NCBI RefSeq assembly: GCF_000307875.1
Contig: NZ_AJLS01000043.1
Coordinates: 34,167 to 98,166, forward strand
Direction: 5' to 3'
DNA from: Neobacillus bataviensis LMG 21833
GTDB lineage: Bacteria > Bacillota > Bacilli > Bacillales > Cytobacillaceae
DNA length: 64,000 nt
The notes under the pieces were generated by a model. It searched no databases. It saw nothing but the letters and a program-made list of their open reading frames with translations, and was not told the DNA's origin. Positions 24,824-34,989 of this stretch are shown piece after piece. The translations under genes were made by a program, and so were the position numbers. Every line of letters starts with the position of its first letter. The first letter of the stretch is position 1.

Positions 24824-26773
24824 CTAAGAGATCGTTTTCGTTTCTGTTTTATTGATATGTTTCTCCCCTAAAGCGTTTTGCAAATCGACGATTTCCTTTT
24901 GGATTTTTGAGAATCCCTGTATTTCAGGTACCTTCTTCCGAACTACTGTTTGTTTATTCTCAACTGCACTTGCCATTGATTCAAAGACGAATAATATTTG
25001 GGCGAGGCTTTCATCCGGAAGAATTGGCCGGTTACGCATTTTCAAACATGCATCAAGATGAAATCGCAACTGTTCCATTGAAAAAATGGCTGGCCATAAT
25101 TCCCCTAAAGCTGATTTATTGTTCGGGAATTCCCCTAAAGCTGTTTTATAGATAATTTTTAAATTATCAAAATTCGTGTGCATTTTGGTACGTGCAGGGA
25201 TCTTTTCTAAAGAAAAGCCCTTGCTTTGTTCTGAAAATAACACCTGAAAATACTGCATCTGACTGCGAATGGTTTTAGCCATGGCATGTGGCAGCCTGCT
25301 TGAAGCGGACCTTCTTCCTGTTAAATAAGTACCAAGCAGCCCTATAAAGCAACCAATTAACACGTCTGTTATTCGTGCTGTTGCAAAAATGGACAACTTA
25401 TGTAAGTGTGTCGAACTTTCAGCGATTAATAAGGCGTTTGGTGTGATGAACATGGCAGCAAGCGCATAATTCCTTACAATATAAAGCTCAGTCAAGGTTG
25501 TCAGTACAAAGATGATGAACACAATTAAAATTCCTTGGGGTTTTGCCGAAAGAATGATGCTCGCTGCCAGAATTCCTATGATTGTCCCTAAAGTTCTCTG
25601 GATTGCGCGATGAAGGGTAGACATAATGGTAGAACCCAGCATAACTGCAGCACAGGATAACGGGATCCAATAGGATCGGTAAAAATCAAATGAATACGCA
25701 ACAATCGCCGCAATCGTAAGGATTGCTCCATAGCGAACGGCAGAAAGAAAGACTATCGAGTTTTTGTCAAAAGCACCACCGAATAGAGTAGTTAATGGAC
25801 GCTTGAAAATGGTAATTTCTTGATTGATTTTCGAAACAGGCTCATTCATTATGGCGTCAGCATCAAAGATTTTGCGAAATAATTGGTAGATGTCATCATC
25901 CATTTCTTCAGGGAGGCGAAAATTTAATCGCGTGTTCATTTTATGATCGATTGAATGGACAATCCCCCTGACAGCTGCTGCTATTTCGGGGGGTAGCTTT
26001 CCGCTTTGTTCAGAAAAGCGCTCCATGACATGCATAAATATAGTATTGGCGTGATTATTTAACAAGATTAACCGCTTGAACAATTCCTTACTTCGCCATG
26101 AAATGTATCCAGCCAAAAGAATATCATCCGTATCCTTCATCTGCATCACGGTTCGATGCCTTGCTTGATTATAGTTTTTCGTACCGATGGATTCTAAAAA
26201 GCATGCTAGTTCTGAATATACTTTTTTTACAGCCCTCATTTCAGGTGCATGTGGATGATAAAGCCAACCAACCATTCCAATTAACCATGAAAGCAGCCCG
26301 CCCAATAAAACCAGACCCGCTCTCAACGGGGCAAGGGCAGGATTAATCGGCATCCCTGAAGTCATGGAAAAACATAAAACAAAAAACACTGCTGCTGGCC
26401 CCGGAATTTTCAACGCTCCAAAAATAAATGTCCCTACTGCTCCAATAACTCCGACCATTAATGCAAATACCAATGGGTACGGAGCAAGCATCGTTCCCAT
26501 ACCAACCGATAGGCTCAGCCCAACCATCACCCAAAATAATTTATTCGCCCTCTGTGCATATGGCTCATTAAAAACATAGAGATAGGTAAAACCCCCAATC
26601 CCTGCCTGCATTCCATACGCTAAATTTCCGTTAAGCAACCCAATGAGGGCCGGGATTGCCGCACAAAAGCCGGCGCAAATCGCTTTTGTCCATGGAAAAG
26701 GATTCTTTTTAATTTCTAGTGCCTGCTTTACAAACTTGAATATTGACGGTGACGTGTGCATCTTTTTACCCAA
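24824..26773 (-). CDS. FUSC-family membrane protein (aromatic acid exporter-like)
   Basis: A 649-residue protein of the FUSC/YccS/AaeB type. Two blocks of about five to six helices (about residues 25-165 and 335-480) are separated by a cytosolic helical domain. The second block has SYWIPLSCAAVMLGSTIMSTLHRAIQRTLGTIIG, a strong FUSC signature (only its core counts as motif). The C-terminal 150 residues are cytosolic and helical. Related proteins export hydroxylated aromatic acids or similar compounds. Start is TTG at 26773 with GAGGTTTGCGAT before it. It is the first gene of an operon with the AraC-type regulator. Confidence 0.82.
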   Translation of the reverse strand: MGKKMHTSPSIFKFVKQALEIKKNPFPWTKAICAGFCAAIPALIGLLNGNLAYGMQAGIGGFTYLYVFNEPYAQRANKLFWVMVGLSLSVGMGTMLAPYPLVFALMVGVIGAVGTFIFGALKIPGPAAVFFVLCFSMTSGMPINPALAPLRAGLVLLGGLLSWLIGMVGWLYHPHAPEMRAVKKVYSELACFLESIGTKNYNQARHRTVMQMKDTDDILLAGYISWRSKELFKRLILLNNHANTIFMHVMERFSEQSGKLPPEIAAAVRGIVHSIDHKMNTRLNFRLPEEMDDDIYQLFRKIFDADAIMNEPVSKINQEITIFKRPLTTLFGGAFDKNSIVFLSAVRYGAILTIAAIVAYSFDFYRSYWIPLSCAAVMLGSTIMSTLHRAIQRTLGTIIGILAASIILSAKPQGILIVFIIFVLTTLTELYIVRNYALAAMFITPNALLIAESSTHLHKLSIFATARITDVLIGCFIGLLGTYLTGRRSASSRLPHAMAKTIRSQMQYFQVLFSEQSKGFSLEKIPARTKMHTNFDNLKIIYKTALGEFPNNKSALGELWPAIFSMEQLRFHLDACLKMRNRPILPDESLAQILFVFESMASAVENKQTVVRKKVPEIQGFSKIQKEIVDLQNALGEKHINKTETKTIS

Positions 26774-26862
26774 ATCGCAAACCTCTTTCGACGAAAATCT
26801 TTGTTTAAAAATAGTATTCTCAATATGCCCCTCTCATATTGCATAAACCTTCCCAAAGAAAA

Positions 26863-26888
26863 AAGACCGAACACACGTCCAGTCTTTT
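26863..26888 (-). terminator. Terminator after the second MFS gene
   Basis: AAAAGAC and GTCTTTT form the stem with an imperfect middle; minus-strand T residues follow. Confidence 0.55.
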
Positions 26889-26907
26889 CGTCAGTAAATA
26901 TGAATGT

Positions 26908-28239
26908 CTATGATTGGCTTTTACGTAACTCATCTGTTTTTGCAGGGATGAGAAAACTCAATACAATTGTTATTAAACTCAAACAAAGGGCATAAAGGAA
27001 AACGTTTTTCATGCCAATGGAAATGTTTACTGCATGATTGATGAGCAGACCCATGATGGTCACTCCAATTGATGTCCCAATGTTTCTTAAAAAGATTTGC
27101 AGCGACGTCGACATCCCCTTGATATGAGATTCTGCAAATTCCTGAGAGGCAATTGTGCCCACCGCAAACAACAAACCGAAAGCAACCCCTTGTATCGTCA
27201 AAATCAAAAACAATCCTATATAGGAAATATCTTGAATAAATAAATAGAGTGCTACCCCTGAAATAGTCGTGATAAAACTGCCGATTATAAACAAGATTTT
27301 GTAACCAAAGCGGATGATCCAACCTCCTGCCGGGGTACTGCCAAACAACCATCCGAGAGCAATACTTAATAGAATGAGTCCGCTTTTATAAATACTCATG
27401 TCTTTACCTTCTTGTAAAAACAACGGAATAAAATTTGATGTCCCGAAAAATGATAGGCAGTAAAACAACATGAACAGGTTAGTCATGAGAATGCCTCTGT
27501 TTTTAAATAATGACACAGGGAGAAACGGCTCTGTTTCTTTCCTTTCGACTAATAGGAAGGCGATCATGCCAATAATTCCAATAAGGATGTACCAAAATCC
27601 ATGACTCACATTGGTAGACAACAGTAAAAGTGTAATCGAAAACCCAAAAAGGAAGAATCCTTTATAATCGATATGGGTCTTTTTAAATTCAGCTTTTTCC
27701 TGATAAGGAATCAAACAAAACACTGTGGCAATACCGATTGGGATATTGATAAAGAAAATCCATCTCCAGGTCAATGCCTCAACGAAAAAGGAACCCAAAA
27801 CGGGGCCCACAATGGAGGATATTGCCCAAATCGTACTAAATACCGCCTGAATCTTCCCACGCTTCTCAATCGTAAACAAATCCCCAACTATGATCATGGA
27901 AAGCGGAACCATCCCGCCGGCTCCAAGCCCTTGAATGCCTCTAAACACAATCAGCATCTCCATAGAATTCGCGATTCCACAAAGAATCGAGCCAAGTGTA
28001 AACAGGCCAACCGAAATCATTAACAGCTTTTTCCGGCCATACATATCTGATAATTTTCCGTATAGTGGAACAGTAACAGTACTCGCTAACATATAAACAA
28101 CAAAAATCCAGGCAAACAATTCCATGCCGCCGAGTTGTTTCACAATCGTTGGACTTGCTGTCTGCATAATATTGGCATCTAGCGCCGAAATAAGGGTTGT
28201 AATAACAAGCCCCCAGAATACATACCTATTTTTCCCCAT
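26908..28239 (-). CDS. MFS multidrug-type transporter (DHA2-like)
   Basis: A 443-residue major facilitator. Typical DHA2 features: TTLISALDANIMQTASPTIV in helix 1 with the Asp-Ala pair, GKLSDMYGRKKLLMISV as motif A, and RGIQGLGAGGMVPLSMIIVGDLF as motif C. The end is KTDELRKSQS. About 12-14 helices are expected; the protein is a little shorter than the usual 14-helix members. ATG follows ACAGGAGGTTTAT. Substrates are unknown. It is a single-gene unit next to the FUSC operon. Confidence 0.87.
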   Translation of the reverse strand: MGKNRYVFWGLVITTLISALDANIMQTASPTIVKQLGGMELFAWIFVVYMLASTVTVPLYGKLSDMYGRKKLLMISVGLFTLGSILCGIANSMEMLIVFRGIQGLGAGGMVPLSMIIVGDLFTIEKRGKIQAVFSTIWAISSIVGPVLGSFFVEALTWRWIFFINIPIGIATVFCLIPYQEKAEFKKTHIDYKGFFLFGFSITLLLLSTNVSHGFWYILIGIIGMIAFLLVERKETEPFLPVSLFKNRGILMTNLFMLFYCLSFFGTSNFIPLFLQEGKDMSIYKSGLILLSIALGWLFGSTPAGGWIIRFGYKILFIIGSFITTISGVALYLFIQDISYIGLFLILTIQGVAFGLLFAVGTIASQEFAESHIKGMSTSLQIFLRNIGTSIGVTIMGLLINHAVNISIGMKNVFLYALCLSLITIVLSFLIPAKTDELRKSQS

Positions 28240-28361
28240 ATAAACCTCCTGTGTCCGATCCTTGATGAATGAATTCCTTTTTTTTACAAATTAATTTTTA
28301 CACTTCTATCATTATAGCAAAATTTATTTTCCTATATCCAACTTTTTTTAAAGAACGCATT

Positions 28362-28386
28362 AAAAATGGCTGATATTTTTCAGCCC
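28362..28386 (-). terminator. Terminator after the histidine kinase
   Basis: GGCTG and CAGCC pair around ATATTTTT; on the minus strand TTTTT follows. The stop codon at 28390 is adjacent. Confidence 0.6.
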
Positions 28387-28389
28387 GGG

Positions 28390-29631
28390 CTAAACAAGTA
28401 TGACTTCTTTTTTCAATAACGGCTGTGTGATTGTAGGTAAAATAATTTCAATTGTTGTACCTTTGTTCACTGTACTATGAATCGTTAACACACCATTATG
28501 ACCTTCAATTATTTTATAGCAAGTCATGAGACCAAGACCCGTTCCTTTTTCCTTTGTTGTATAAAATGGTTCGCCTAGTGTAGAAATTCGTTCTTCTGGA
28601 ATACCGATTCCCTGATCAATGATTTTAATAGATATTGTTCCTTCTTCTTTTTTAAGAACAATAATATGAATATTTCCACCGTGAGGCATGGACTCCATAG
28701 CATTTTTTAATAGGTTCAAAAAAACCTGCTTTAATTGATTTTCTTCACAACTAATCATCGGCAAGTCATGGTCATAATCAACAAAAATTTCGACACTGTT
28801 TAATATGGACTGTGTGCTCATTAAGGTAATAACATCTTTTATTAATACTTTTACATCTTGTTCGACATAAACAGCGGCAGTCGGTTTGGCAAGTACAAGG
28901 AATTCACCAACAATGGCGTTAATCCGTTCAAGCTCCGCCAATACAATATCAAAGTATTCCTCTTTTTGTTGGCTCACTTTAAATAACTGAATGAATCCTT
29001 TTATGGAAGTAAGCGGGTTTCGAATTTCATGGGCAATACCCGCCGCCATTTGTCCTAACAATGCCAGTTTTTCAGACTTTTGCAGCAGACGAGCCGTTTC
29101 TTCCTTCCGATTCGTGATATCCTTACCAATTGATAGGATCGCTTCTGACCCGCCAAACATAATAAACAACGAAGTAACTTCAAAGAAAAACGTGGATCCA
29201 TCTAAACGTTTTGCATTATATTCGATTGTACTTACCGGTTTTTTCTCTTTCTTTATTTGCTTAAATCGCTCCAGCATTCGTTCATTATATTCCGGCACAA
29301 TAAAATCGAAAAGGTTCAGACCGATGATATCCTCTTTATTAGCAGCTCCTATCATACTTGAAGCGGCATTATTAGCATAAAGAAACTGATGATTTCGTGT
29401 AATATAAACTGGCTCCGGCAAAGAATCGATTAATTGCTTATAGCTTTCTTCGCTGGAGCGTGCCTTTTTTTCAAAATATCGTGCTTTATCATATTGCCAG
29501 CCAACAACCCAGGCAATGCTAGTAAAAATAAAAAAGTCTAACGTAAAAAAAGCATGCTGGTCCCATATCTTTTGGAAGGTGGTAAAGGCTATTGAAATAA
29601 ATACTAGAATGATCTGGCCCGACCTGTTCAT
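28390..29631 (-). CDS. PAS-domain sensor histidine kinase, sporulation-kinase type
   Basis: A 413-residue kinase. Two short hydrophobic helices at the N-terminus (about residues 3-20 and 30-45) anchor it. A PAS domain spans about 65-180 (SLPEPVYITRNHQFLYANNAASSM). The phosphoacceptor is in AAGIAHEIRNPLTSIKGFIQ; the catalytic domain has LKNAMESMP (N box), IIDQGIGIPEE (G1) and KGTGLGLMTCYKII (G2). No response regulator is adjacent, so it is an orphan kinase like KinA-KinE, which feed the sporulation phosphorelay (inference). I choose ATG at 29631; an earlier GTG lacks a ribosome binding site. Confidence 0.9.
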   Translation of the reverse strand: MNRSGQIILVFISIAFTTFQKIWDQHAFFTLDFFIFTSIAWVVGWQYDKARYFEKKARSSEESYKQLIDSLPEPVYITRNHQFLYANNAASSMIGAANKEDIIGLNLFDFIVPEYNERMLERFKQIKKEKKPVSTIEYNAKRLDGSTFFFEVTSLFIMFGGSEAILSIGKDITNRKEETARLLQKSEKLALLGQMAAGIAHEIRNPLTSIKGFIQLFKVSQQKEEYFDIVLAELERINAIVGEFLVLAKPTAAVYVEQDVKVLIKDVITLMSTQSILNSVEIFVDYDHDLPMISCEENQLKQVFLNLLKNAMESMPHGGNIHIIVLKKEEGTISIKIIDQGIGIPEERISTLGEPFYTTKEKGTGLGLMTCYKIIEGHNGVLTIHSTVNKGTTIEIILPTITQPLLKKEVILV

Positions 29632-29728
29632 AAAAAACCCCACTTAATAGGAAATTAGTTTTATTTATAATTCGACAAAAACCCTGATAATCCTTTATTT
29701 CCTGATCAAATTGGAAATCCTGCCAAAT

Positions 29729-29768
29729 AAAAAGGAGCGCAGCCGCATCATGCGAAGTGCTCCTTTTC
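29729..29768 (-). terminator. Terminator after the alpha/beta hydrolase gene
   Basis: AAAAAGGAGC and GCTCCTTTTC pair across an inner GCGC-rich part, 10 bp after the stop at 29778. Confidence 0.75.
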
Positions 29769-29777
29769 AAGGTTACC

Positions 29778-30659
29778 TTATTTTCCTTGGATATCAATGG
29801 ATTGAAGAAATTCCCCCATGATCGTTACATACTCTTCTGGCTCCTCAATATACGGCATATGCGCACTTTTTTCAAACACATGGAATTTCGAATGAGGAGT
29901 CAGACTGCTGTAAAGTTGTGTTGTTTCGGGTGTTGCTTCGTCAAACCGCCCGCACGTATATAAAGCTGGGCAAGCGAGATCCTTTAATTGTGTTGTACAA
30001 TCAAACTCCTTCAAATTGCCAAGTACGGTAAATTCCGATGGCCCCCACATGATATTATAAATTTCAGCATTACGATATCCTGAAGGTTTTTGTTCCAGCC
30101 ATTCCGGTTGCTTCTCCATTCTGTTAACAAAATGCTTACTAAATACCTCAATCGCTGCTTCGAATTCTTCTGAATCTGTCGTCCCATTATCCTCACAGCG
30201 TTTAATCGTTTCCTGTACATCAAGAGGAAGTTTTTTGAGATTTCGCTTTTGATCCTGCTCCCATAACGGGGCACTTAGACAGGGACTTGAAAAAATAATA
30301 CTTTTCACACCGCTTGGCTTTGTTAAACAATATGCAGCTGCAAGCGTTGTCCCCCAGGAATGACCTAAAATATGTACTTCGTCAAGCTTTAGTGCTTGTC
30401 TTATTTGGGCTAATTCCTCCACAAAACGGCCGACATGCCAAAGAGAGGTATCCGTTGGTCTGTCAGATTTTCCACAACCTAATTGATCGTATAAAATCAC
30501 AGGACGATCCTTCGCGAGGGCTTTTAAACCTTGAAGCGAAAAAGAGGATGAGCCCGGCCCACCATGCAGGATGATAACCGGCGTGCCCCCGCCATTTTCA
30601 TCGAATAATTGATACCATACCTTGCCTCCAGTTACTTCTATATATCCTTCATTTTGCAT
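29778..30659 (-). CDS. Proline-iminopeptidase-like alpha/beta hydrolase
   Basis: A 293-residue alpha/beta hydrolase of the prolyl aminopeptidase type. The oxyanion motif is ILHGGPGSSSFS, the nucleophile serine lies in ILGHSWGTTLAAAYCL (about residue 106), the acid is in LYTCGRFDEATPE and the histidine in VFEKSAHMPYIEEPEEY. A helical cap domain stands in between. It releases N-terminal residues (often proline) from small peptides. The ATG is 21 bp after the D-serine dehydratase stop with AAGGGGAGATAAGA, so the two are co-transcribed. Confidence 0.9.
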   Translation of the reverse strand: MQNEGYIEVTGGKVWYQLFDENGGGTPVIILHGGPGSSSFSLQGLKALAKDRPVILYDQLGCGKSDRPTDTSLWHVGRFVEELAQIRQALKLDEVHILGHSWGTTLAAAYCLTKPSGVKSIIFSSPCLSAPLWEQDQKRNLKKLPLDVQETIKRCEDNGTTDSEEFEAAIEVFSKHFVNRMEKQPEWLEQKPSGYRNAEIYNIMWGPSEFTVLGNLKEFDCTTQLKDLACPALYTCGRFDEATPETTQLYSSLTPHSKFHVFEKSAHMPYIEEPEEYVTIMGEFLQSIDIQGK

Positions 30660-30680
30660 TCTTATCTCCCCTTACAAGTA

Positions 30681-32036
30681 CTATTTCTCTAGAGCTAATT
30701 TCAATCCTTTTTGATAATATTGTGTCTTCATTTCATCAGGAACCATGCTTCCACCAGTACCCCAAATAATATGTGTACCCTTACTCATCTTTTCCGTTAA
30801 ATTATGCTTTTGTAAATAATCGATGCCCTCTTTACATAATTTACTTGGTCCTATCATGCCTGCAAGTGCAGAAGGTTCTAAATGAATCCCCTCTGTATCA
30901 ACTAGTTCTTTTAGCAACTTATACAACTGGTTATCGCTGACCGTATAATTACCACTTAAAAAGGGTTCAATCGTTTTCCCTACAAACCCAGATGGCTTTC
31001 CTACAGCAAGTCCATCCGCATCTGTTACATTATCGATACCAACATCTTGTACAGAAACCTTATCATGAAGTCCGGTCATTAAACCGAGTAACATACATGG
31101 TGAGTGGGTAGGTTCTGCAAAGAAACAGTGAACATGGTCTTGATATAATAATTTCAAACCAAAAGCTACACCTCCAGGACCACCGCCTACTCCACATGGA
31201 AGGTAAACAAACAAAGGATGATTTTCATCTATTGTTATTTCTAGCTCTTCTAATTGTTTCTTCAATCGAGATGCTGCCACTGCATATCCTAAAAATAGGT
31301 CGTGAGAATTTTCATCATCTACAAAATAACATGTTGGGTCACGATCTGCTTGGATTCGACCTTCCTCTACTGCTTTACTATAATCAGCCTCATATTCAAT
31401 AACTTTGACATTTTTGCTTCTAAGTAAGTCTTTTTTCCACTGCTTTGCATCGGCTGACATATGGACAGTCACCTTAAAACCTAACTTTGCACTGATAATG
31501 CCAATACTAAGTCCTAAATTTCCAGTTGAGCCTACTGCGATGGAATAGTGTGAAAAGAAGGATCGAAACCTATCACTATCTATAATCGAATAGTCATCTT
31601 GAATCGTTAACATTTGATGTTGAAAAGCTAATTCTTCTGCATGTTTGAGAATTTCATAAATCCCGCCTCTTGCTTTAATCGATCCTGAGATCGGAAGGTG
31701 ACTATCACATTTGAGTAACAATTCCCCTAGTATTGGTTGATGATAATTCTGTTCTAACGATTGCTTCATGGAAGGAATCCTCACCAAAGGAGATTCTATG
31801 ATTCCATTCATTCCTTTTGTTTCAGGGAAAACCTTGGCGATATATGGAGCAAAACGTTTCAATCTTTCTTCTGCATCCCTTGCATCCTCTTGAGTAAGGG
31901 GAGATTTGTTCATTCCCGTTTGAAATTTTTCAATAGTAGGATTAATCCAAAATACTTCCTCCATCGAAATGAGCCTGTTTAGTAAAGGATATTTGCCTCT
32001 CCATGTTTGTATATCTTTGCTTTCAATTTCCCTCAT
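30681..32036 (-). CDS. dsdA: D-serine dehydratase (D-serine ammonia-lyase)
   Basis: A 451-residue PLP enzyme that turns D-serine into pyruvate and ammonia. The PLP lysine lies in [17 protein letters not shown] (near residue 118), and the glycine loop for the cofactor phosphate is seen as [13 protein letters not shown] and [14 protein letters not shown]. The C-terminal [11 protein letters not shown] is typical. Length matches DsdA. I choose ATG at 32036, 9 nt after GGGAGG; the frame is open a further 19 codons upstream. It is likely used to detoxify or catabolise D-serine, and shares a transcript with the hydrolase. Confidence 0.92.
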   Translation of the reverse strand: MREIESKDIQTWRGKYPLLNRLISMEEVFWINPTIEKFQTGMNKSPLTQEDARDAEERLKRFAPYIAKVFPETKGMNGIIESPLVRIPSMKQSLEQNYHQPILGELLLKCDSHLPISGSIKARGGIYEILKHAEELAFQHQMLTIQDDYSIIDSDRFRSFFSHYSIAVGSTGNLGLSIGIISAKLGFKVTVHMSADAKQWKKDLLRSKNVKVIEYEADYSKAVEEGRIQADRDPTCYFVDDENSHDLFLGYAVAASRLKKQLEELEITIDENHPLFVYLPCGVGGGPGGVAFGLKLLYQDHVHCFFAEPTHSPCMLLGLMTGLHDKVSVQDVGIDNVTDADGLAVGKPSGFVGKTIEPFLSGNYTVSDNQLYKLLKELVDTEGIHLEPSALAGMIGPSKLCKEGIDYLQKHNLTEKMSKGTHIIWGTGGSMVPDEMKTQYYQKGLKLALEK

Positions 32037-32129
32037 TTTTATAATCCTCCCAATAAACCTATGACAAGCAATTAAATAAAATTTTAAATACAATTTAACA
32101 CAAAATAAGTCTCTAATATCCTCTTCTAT

Positions 32130-33107
32130 TTACCACGGATACTCCCCTTCCTTATTTTTATCCGTTTTGGAAAAATAGGCAGGTTGATAGTTTCGGACAA
32201 ATTTATGGGTATTGGCGTTAATGTATCCCGAGCCGTAGGTTGGATCTTCGGACTGCCACGCACCGTCTAGCATAATTTCATTCCAGGCATGGTTTTCACC
32301 GTAGGAAACCTTCGCTTCAATGCCAACTGCCCGGTGAAGCGCCGCACTTAAATGAGCGTAGCCAGTACAGAGGACATTACGAGATTGAAAGGTTTGGACG
32401 GCAGAATAAATGGGCGGCTTTGTTGCGTTTACAAGCGGTGCATTATAGGCAACATTTTTTGCGACCCACTCAAAAATAGCCCTCGATTTATCTTTATCTG
32501 ATTGTTTCCCATTCGTAATGTTTTGGGCAAGAGCGAGAATCGCCGGATCATTACTTTGCACCATATAACTTGGGGTTAAATAAGGGTTGCTATCTGTTAA
32601 GGTATACTGGGCATAGCCCAAAACTTTATTCGGATCGTTTTCCTTCCCAGCGTAATATTCGTCCAAATTAAGAATGACATCCCCTGCAGTATAGGTCAGT
32701 GGATAGGCATAATTAATTTTTCCGTTGGTAAATGGAACTTTAATTGTTGTGTCCTTATGTGCCCGCACTTCTTGAATATATAAAATGACTCCATTTGCTT
32801 TATTGAACTTTCCATATTCAGTGGGTTTTCCTGTAATTACCAGCGTGCCATTTTCTACCGTGACCCGATAGGTCTGGATCTCCGTAGGCTGATAGTTTGC
32901 ATTTGATGATACCGGGGTGGATTCCTCCGGTGGTTGCTCCGTCACTTTGGCTTCTTTCGTTTCATTTTCTTGATTTTCTTGATCAGATAATTGGAGACTA
33001 TTTAAGTTTAAAAAGTTTTTTACTTGATCAATAGAAGGAATCAACTCTTTTTCCGATAGAAACATAAAGGCACAAACACATATGAATAGAAAAAATAGTT
33101 TTTTCAA
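32130..33107 (-). CDS. Secreted or anchored transglutaminase-like protein
   Basis: A 325-residue protein. An N-terminal hydrophobic segment (KKLFFLFICVCAFMFLSEKEL) is a signal peptide or anchor. A Ser/Gln/Glu-rich linker leads to a beta-sandwich domain (about 90-175) and a transglutaminase-like core with the triad: Cys in NVLCTGYAHL, His in GENHAWNEIM and Asp in SEDPTYGSGY. Similar proteins are thought to act as proteases or cross-linkers at the cell surface. I choose TTG at 33107, which follows GAGGTGG by 9 nt and gives a normal signal peptide; the ATG at 33125 lacks a ribosome binding site. Confidence 0.85.
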   Translation of the reverse strand: MKKLFFLFICVCAFMFLSEKELIPSIDQVKNFLNLNSLQLSDQENQENETKEAKVTEQPPEESTPVSSNANYQPTEIQTYRVTVENGTLVITGKPTEYGKFNKANGVILYIQEVRAHKDTTIKVPFTNGKINYAYPLTYTAGDVILNLDEYYAGKENDPNKVLGYAQYTLTDSNPYLTPSYMVQSNDPAILALAQNITNGKQSDKDKSRAIFEWVAKNVAYNAPLVNATKPPIYSAVQTFQSRNVLCTGYAHLSAALHRAVGIEAKVSYGENHAWNEIMLDGAWQSEDPTYGSGYINANTHKFVRNYQPAYFSKTDKNKEGEYPW

Positions 33108-33265
33108 AATCGAATACCACCTCATTCAATGCTTACAAGAAATAGACATCCATTTAAATTTACTAATCAAAAGACATGACTATCAATGATTTATTCTTAA
33201 TTATAACAGTTAGTTGAAGGATCAGCATTTAAAGACGTTATTAAAATTCAGCCAGTTCAAATAAA

Positions 33266-33303
33266 AAATGGCGTGCCAAAACCAGGATCGGTTTACACGC
33301 CAA
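33266..33303 (-). terminator. Terminator after the YtaF-like gene
   Basis: GGCGTG(C)CAAAACC pairs with GGTTT(A)CACGCC; on the minus strand ATTTTTTATT follows. Confidence 0.75.
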
Positions 33304-33352
33304 TTTCGAACCCTCCGTTATAAGGAACTACCTCTTTTTTTAATAAGATTTT

Positions 33353-33958
33353 TTATATAATCATTTCATAAACCCCAATCATGATTAACAAGAATCCTGC
33401 AACACTATTAGAGTACTTGCCAATGTTCATACCACAAATCTTACTTCCAAGTTTTATTCCACTCCAAATGGATAGGAAGGAAAATAATCCAATTGACAAT
33501 GTGGTTAAAGCAGGAGAAACTCCCGTAATTCCTGCCCCTAATCCCATTGCTAAACAATTGATCGCTAACGCAAATCCTAAAAAAATTGACTCTTTTACAG
33601 AAATAACTTTATCATCGTTTACATCTGCTGAATCCGGATGAGTAATAACATGCGAAAAATTAGAATCAACTTTAACTTCACTTGGAGATTCTTGAGCAGA
33701 GAATGAATCTATAATACATTTGATTCCAATACAAATAATGATCAAACCACCAGCTACATTAGCCGTTCTTATAGAAATAAATTGAGAGATAAATTCCCCT
33801 GCAATAATGGAAAGATACGCACATATCATGGAAACGGTCGCGATCATTAAATTGGAAACAAATGTGATTCTTATTGACCTGAATCCATATGACACGCTTA
33901 TTCCTAAATTATCAAGATTAGCCGCAATTCCGATTAATAATACAGACAAATAATGCAT
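33353..33958 (-). CDS. ytaF: YtaF-like sporulation membrane protein (MntP/YtaF family)
   Basis: A 201-residue protein with six helices. The N-terminus SVLLIGIAANLDNLGISVSYGFRSIRI and the conserved Asp/Asn of helix 1 are typical of YtaF. The second half repeats this: ESIFLGFALAINCLAMGLGAG. A hydrophilic loop sits between (residues 85-130). YtaF is related to the manganese exporter MntP and is needed for normal sporulation in B. subtilis; transport activity is unproven. The start ATG has AGGAGGAAAAT. Confidence 0.85.
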   Translation of the reverse strand: MHYLSVLLIGIAANLDNLGISVSYGFRSIRITFVSNLMIATVSMICAYLSIIAGEFISQFISIRTANVAGGLIIICIGIKCIIDSFSAQESPSEVKVDSNFSHVITHPDSADVNDDKVISVKESIFLGFALAINCLAMGLGAGITGVSPALTTLSIGLFSFLSIWSGIKLGSKICGMNIGKYSNSVAGFLLIMIGVYEMII

Positions 33959-34084
33959 ATTTTCCTCCTGTAGGTGTGCAGTTCATCTAGTTGTTCCCTG
34001 AGAAAAATTCTTTTGTGTATTTATATATTCAAATCGTTTGAATTATGTTAATTAGAATTGAACGCTTCAATATTTGAAAAATTA

Positions 34085-34106
34085 AAAGGAACTCACTCAG
34101 AGTTCC
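34085..34106 (-). terminator. Terminator after terC
   Basis: GGAACTC and GAGTTCC pair around 5 nt; TTTTAATTTTT follows on the minus strand, directly after the stop at 34109. Confidence 0.75.
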
Positions 34107-34108
34107 CT

Positions 34109-34840
34109 TTACAAGGTTCTTTCATTTCCAGAATTTTTCCTGAAAAAGTGAACGATGAATGTGCCTAAGAAAACGGCGATTAAAATACTAAATAATACAA
34201 TTTCATCCATATGGAAGCCGAAAGCAGCGATGATCATTTTTACACCAATCACGCCAATTAGTAAAAATGCAGTTGTTTCAAATTCGGGAATTTTTTCAAT
34301 CAATGTCAAGAATAATTGGGCGACCCCGCGCATCATTAAGATACCCAGCACACCTCCGAGGAATAATACCCATACTTGATTAGAAACGCCAAATGCCGCA
34401 ATTACGCTATCAAAGCTAAAGGCAATGTCCATGAGCTCCACGGTTAACACCGTCCGCCAGAATCCCATTTTCTTATTTTGAACATCATCTTCCTCCTCCT
34501 TTTTCTGAAAAAAGTTTTGAAAGACAATCCACAAAAGATAATGACCGCAGACAATTTTAATCCAAGGAATGTTAATGAGTGAAACCCCTAAACCAATGGC
34601 CACAATGCGGAAAAAATAGGCGCCAAAAATTCCATAGAATAGGGCTTTCTTCCGTTGCTCATTTGGCAAATGCTTTACCATAACTGCCAGGACAAGGGCA
34701 TTATCAGCAGATAATAATCCTTCTAGAATAATAAGGGTTCCAATAATTCCCCAGCTAGCTGGATCCGAAACGACATTCTCTAATGTCTCAAGTGAAAAAA
34801 AAGCACTATAACTATTTATGATTTGTTGTAGGAGTTCCAT
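34109..34840 (-). CDS. TerC-family membrane protein
   Basis: A 243-residue TerC-family protein with seven helices. The signature SADNALVLAVMVKHLP lies near residue 45, with acidic Asp 46, and a second conserved motif VELMDIAFSFDSVIAAFGVS near 130. Both carry Asp/Glu that are important for metal transport. Bacillus relatives (YceF, YkoY, YjbE) export manganese, partly to supply secreted metalloenzymes. I looked for a yybP-ykoY manganese riboswitch upstream and saw none. The ATG has AAGGGGAAAA before it. Confidence 0.88.
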   Translation of the reverse strand: MELLQQIINSYSAFFSLETLENVVSDPASWGIIGTLIILEGLLSADNALVLAVMVKHLPNEQRKKALFYGIFGAYFFRIVAIGLGVSLINIPWIKIVCGHYLLWIVFQNFFQKKEEEDDVQNKKMGFWRTVLTVELMDIAFSFDSVIAAFGVSNQVWVLFLGGVLGILMMRGVAQLFLTLIEKIPEFETTAFLLIGVIGVKMIIAAFGFHMDEIVLFSILIAVFLGTFIVHFFRKNSGNERTL

Positions 34841-34989
34841 CTGCTTTTTCCCCTTTCAATTCAAACCCTTACTTTTTGATTGGCACCTATACAATCATAT
34901 AGCTTGTACGGTTATAGTCTAAATGTATGTAAGACTCTTAAATATATGAACCTAAAAAACTAATAGTTACTAAAGAGTGGTCTAATCTA

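Noticed and set aside
29519..29797. A 92-codon minus-strand frame
   Set aside because: It runs across a terminator and overlaps both the histidine kinase start and the end of the hydrolase gene in other frames.
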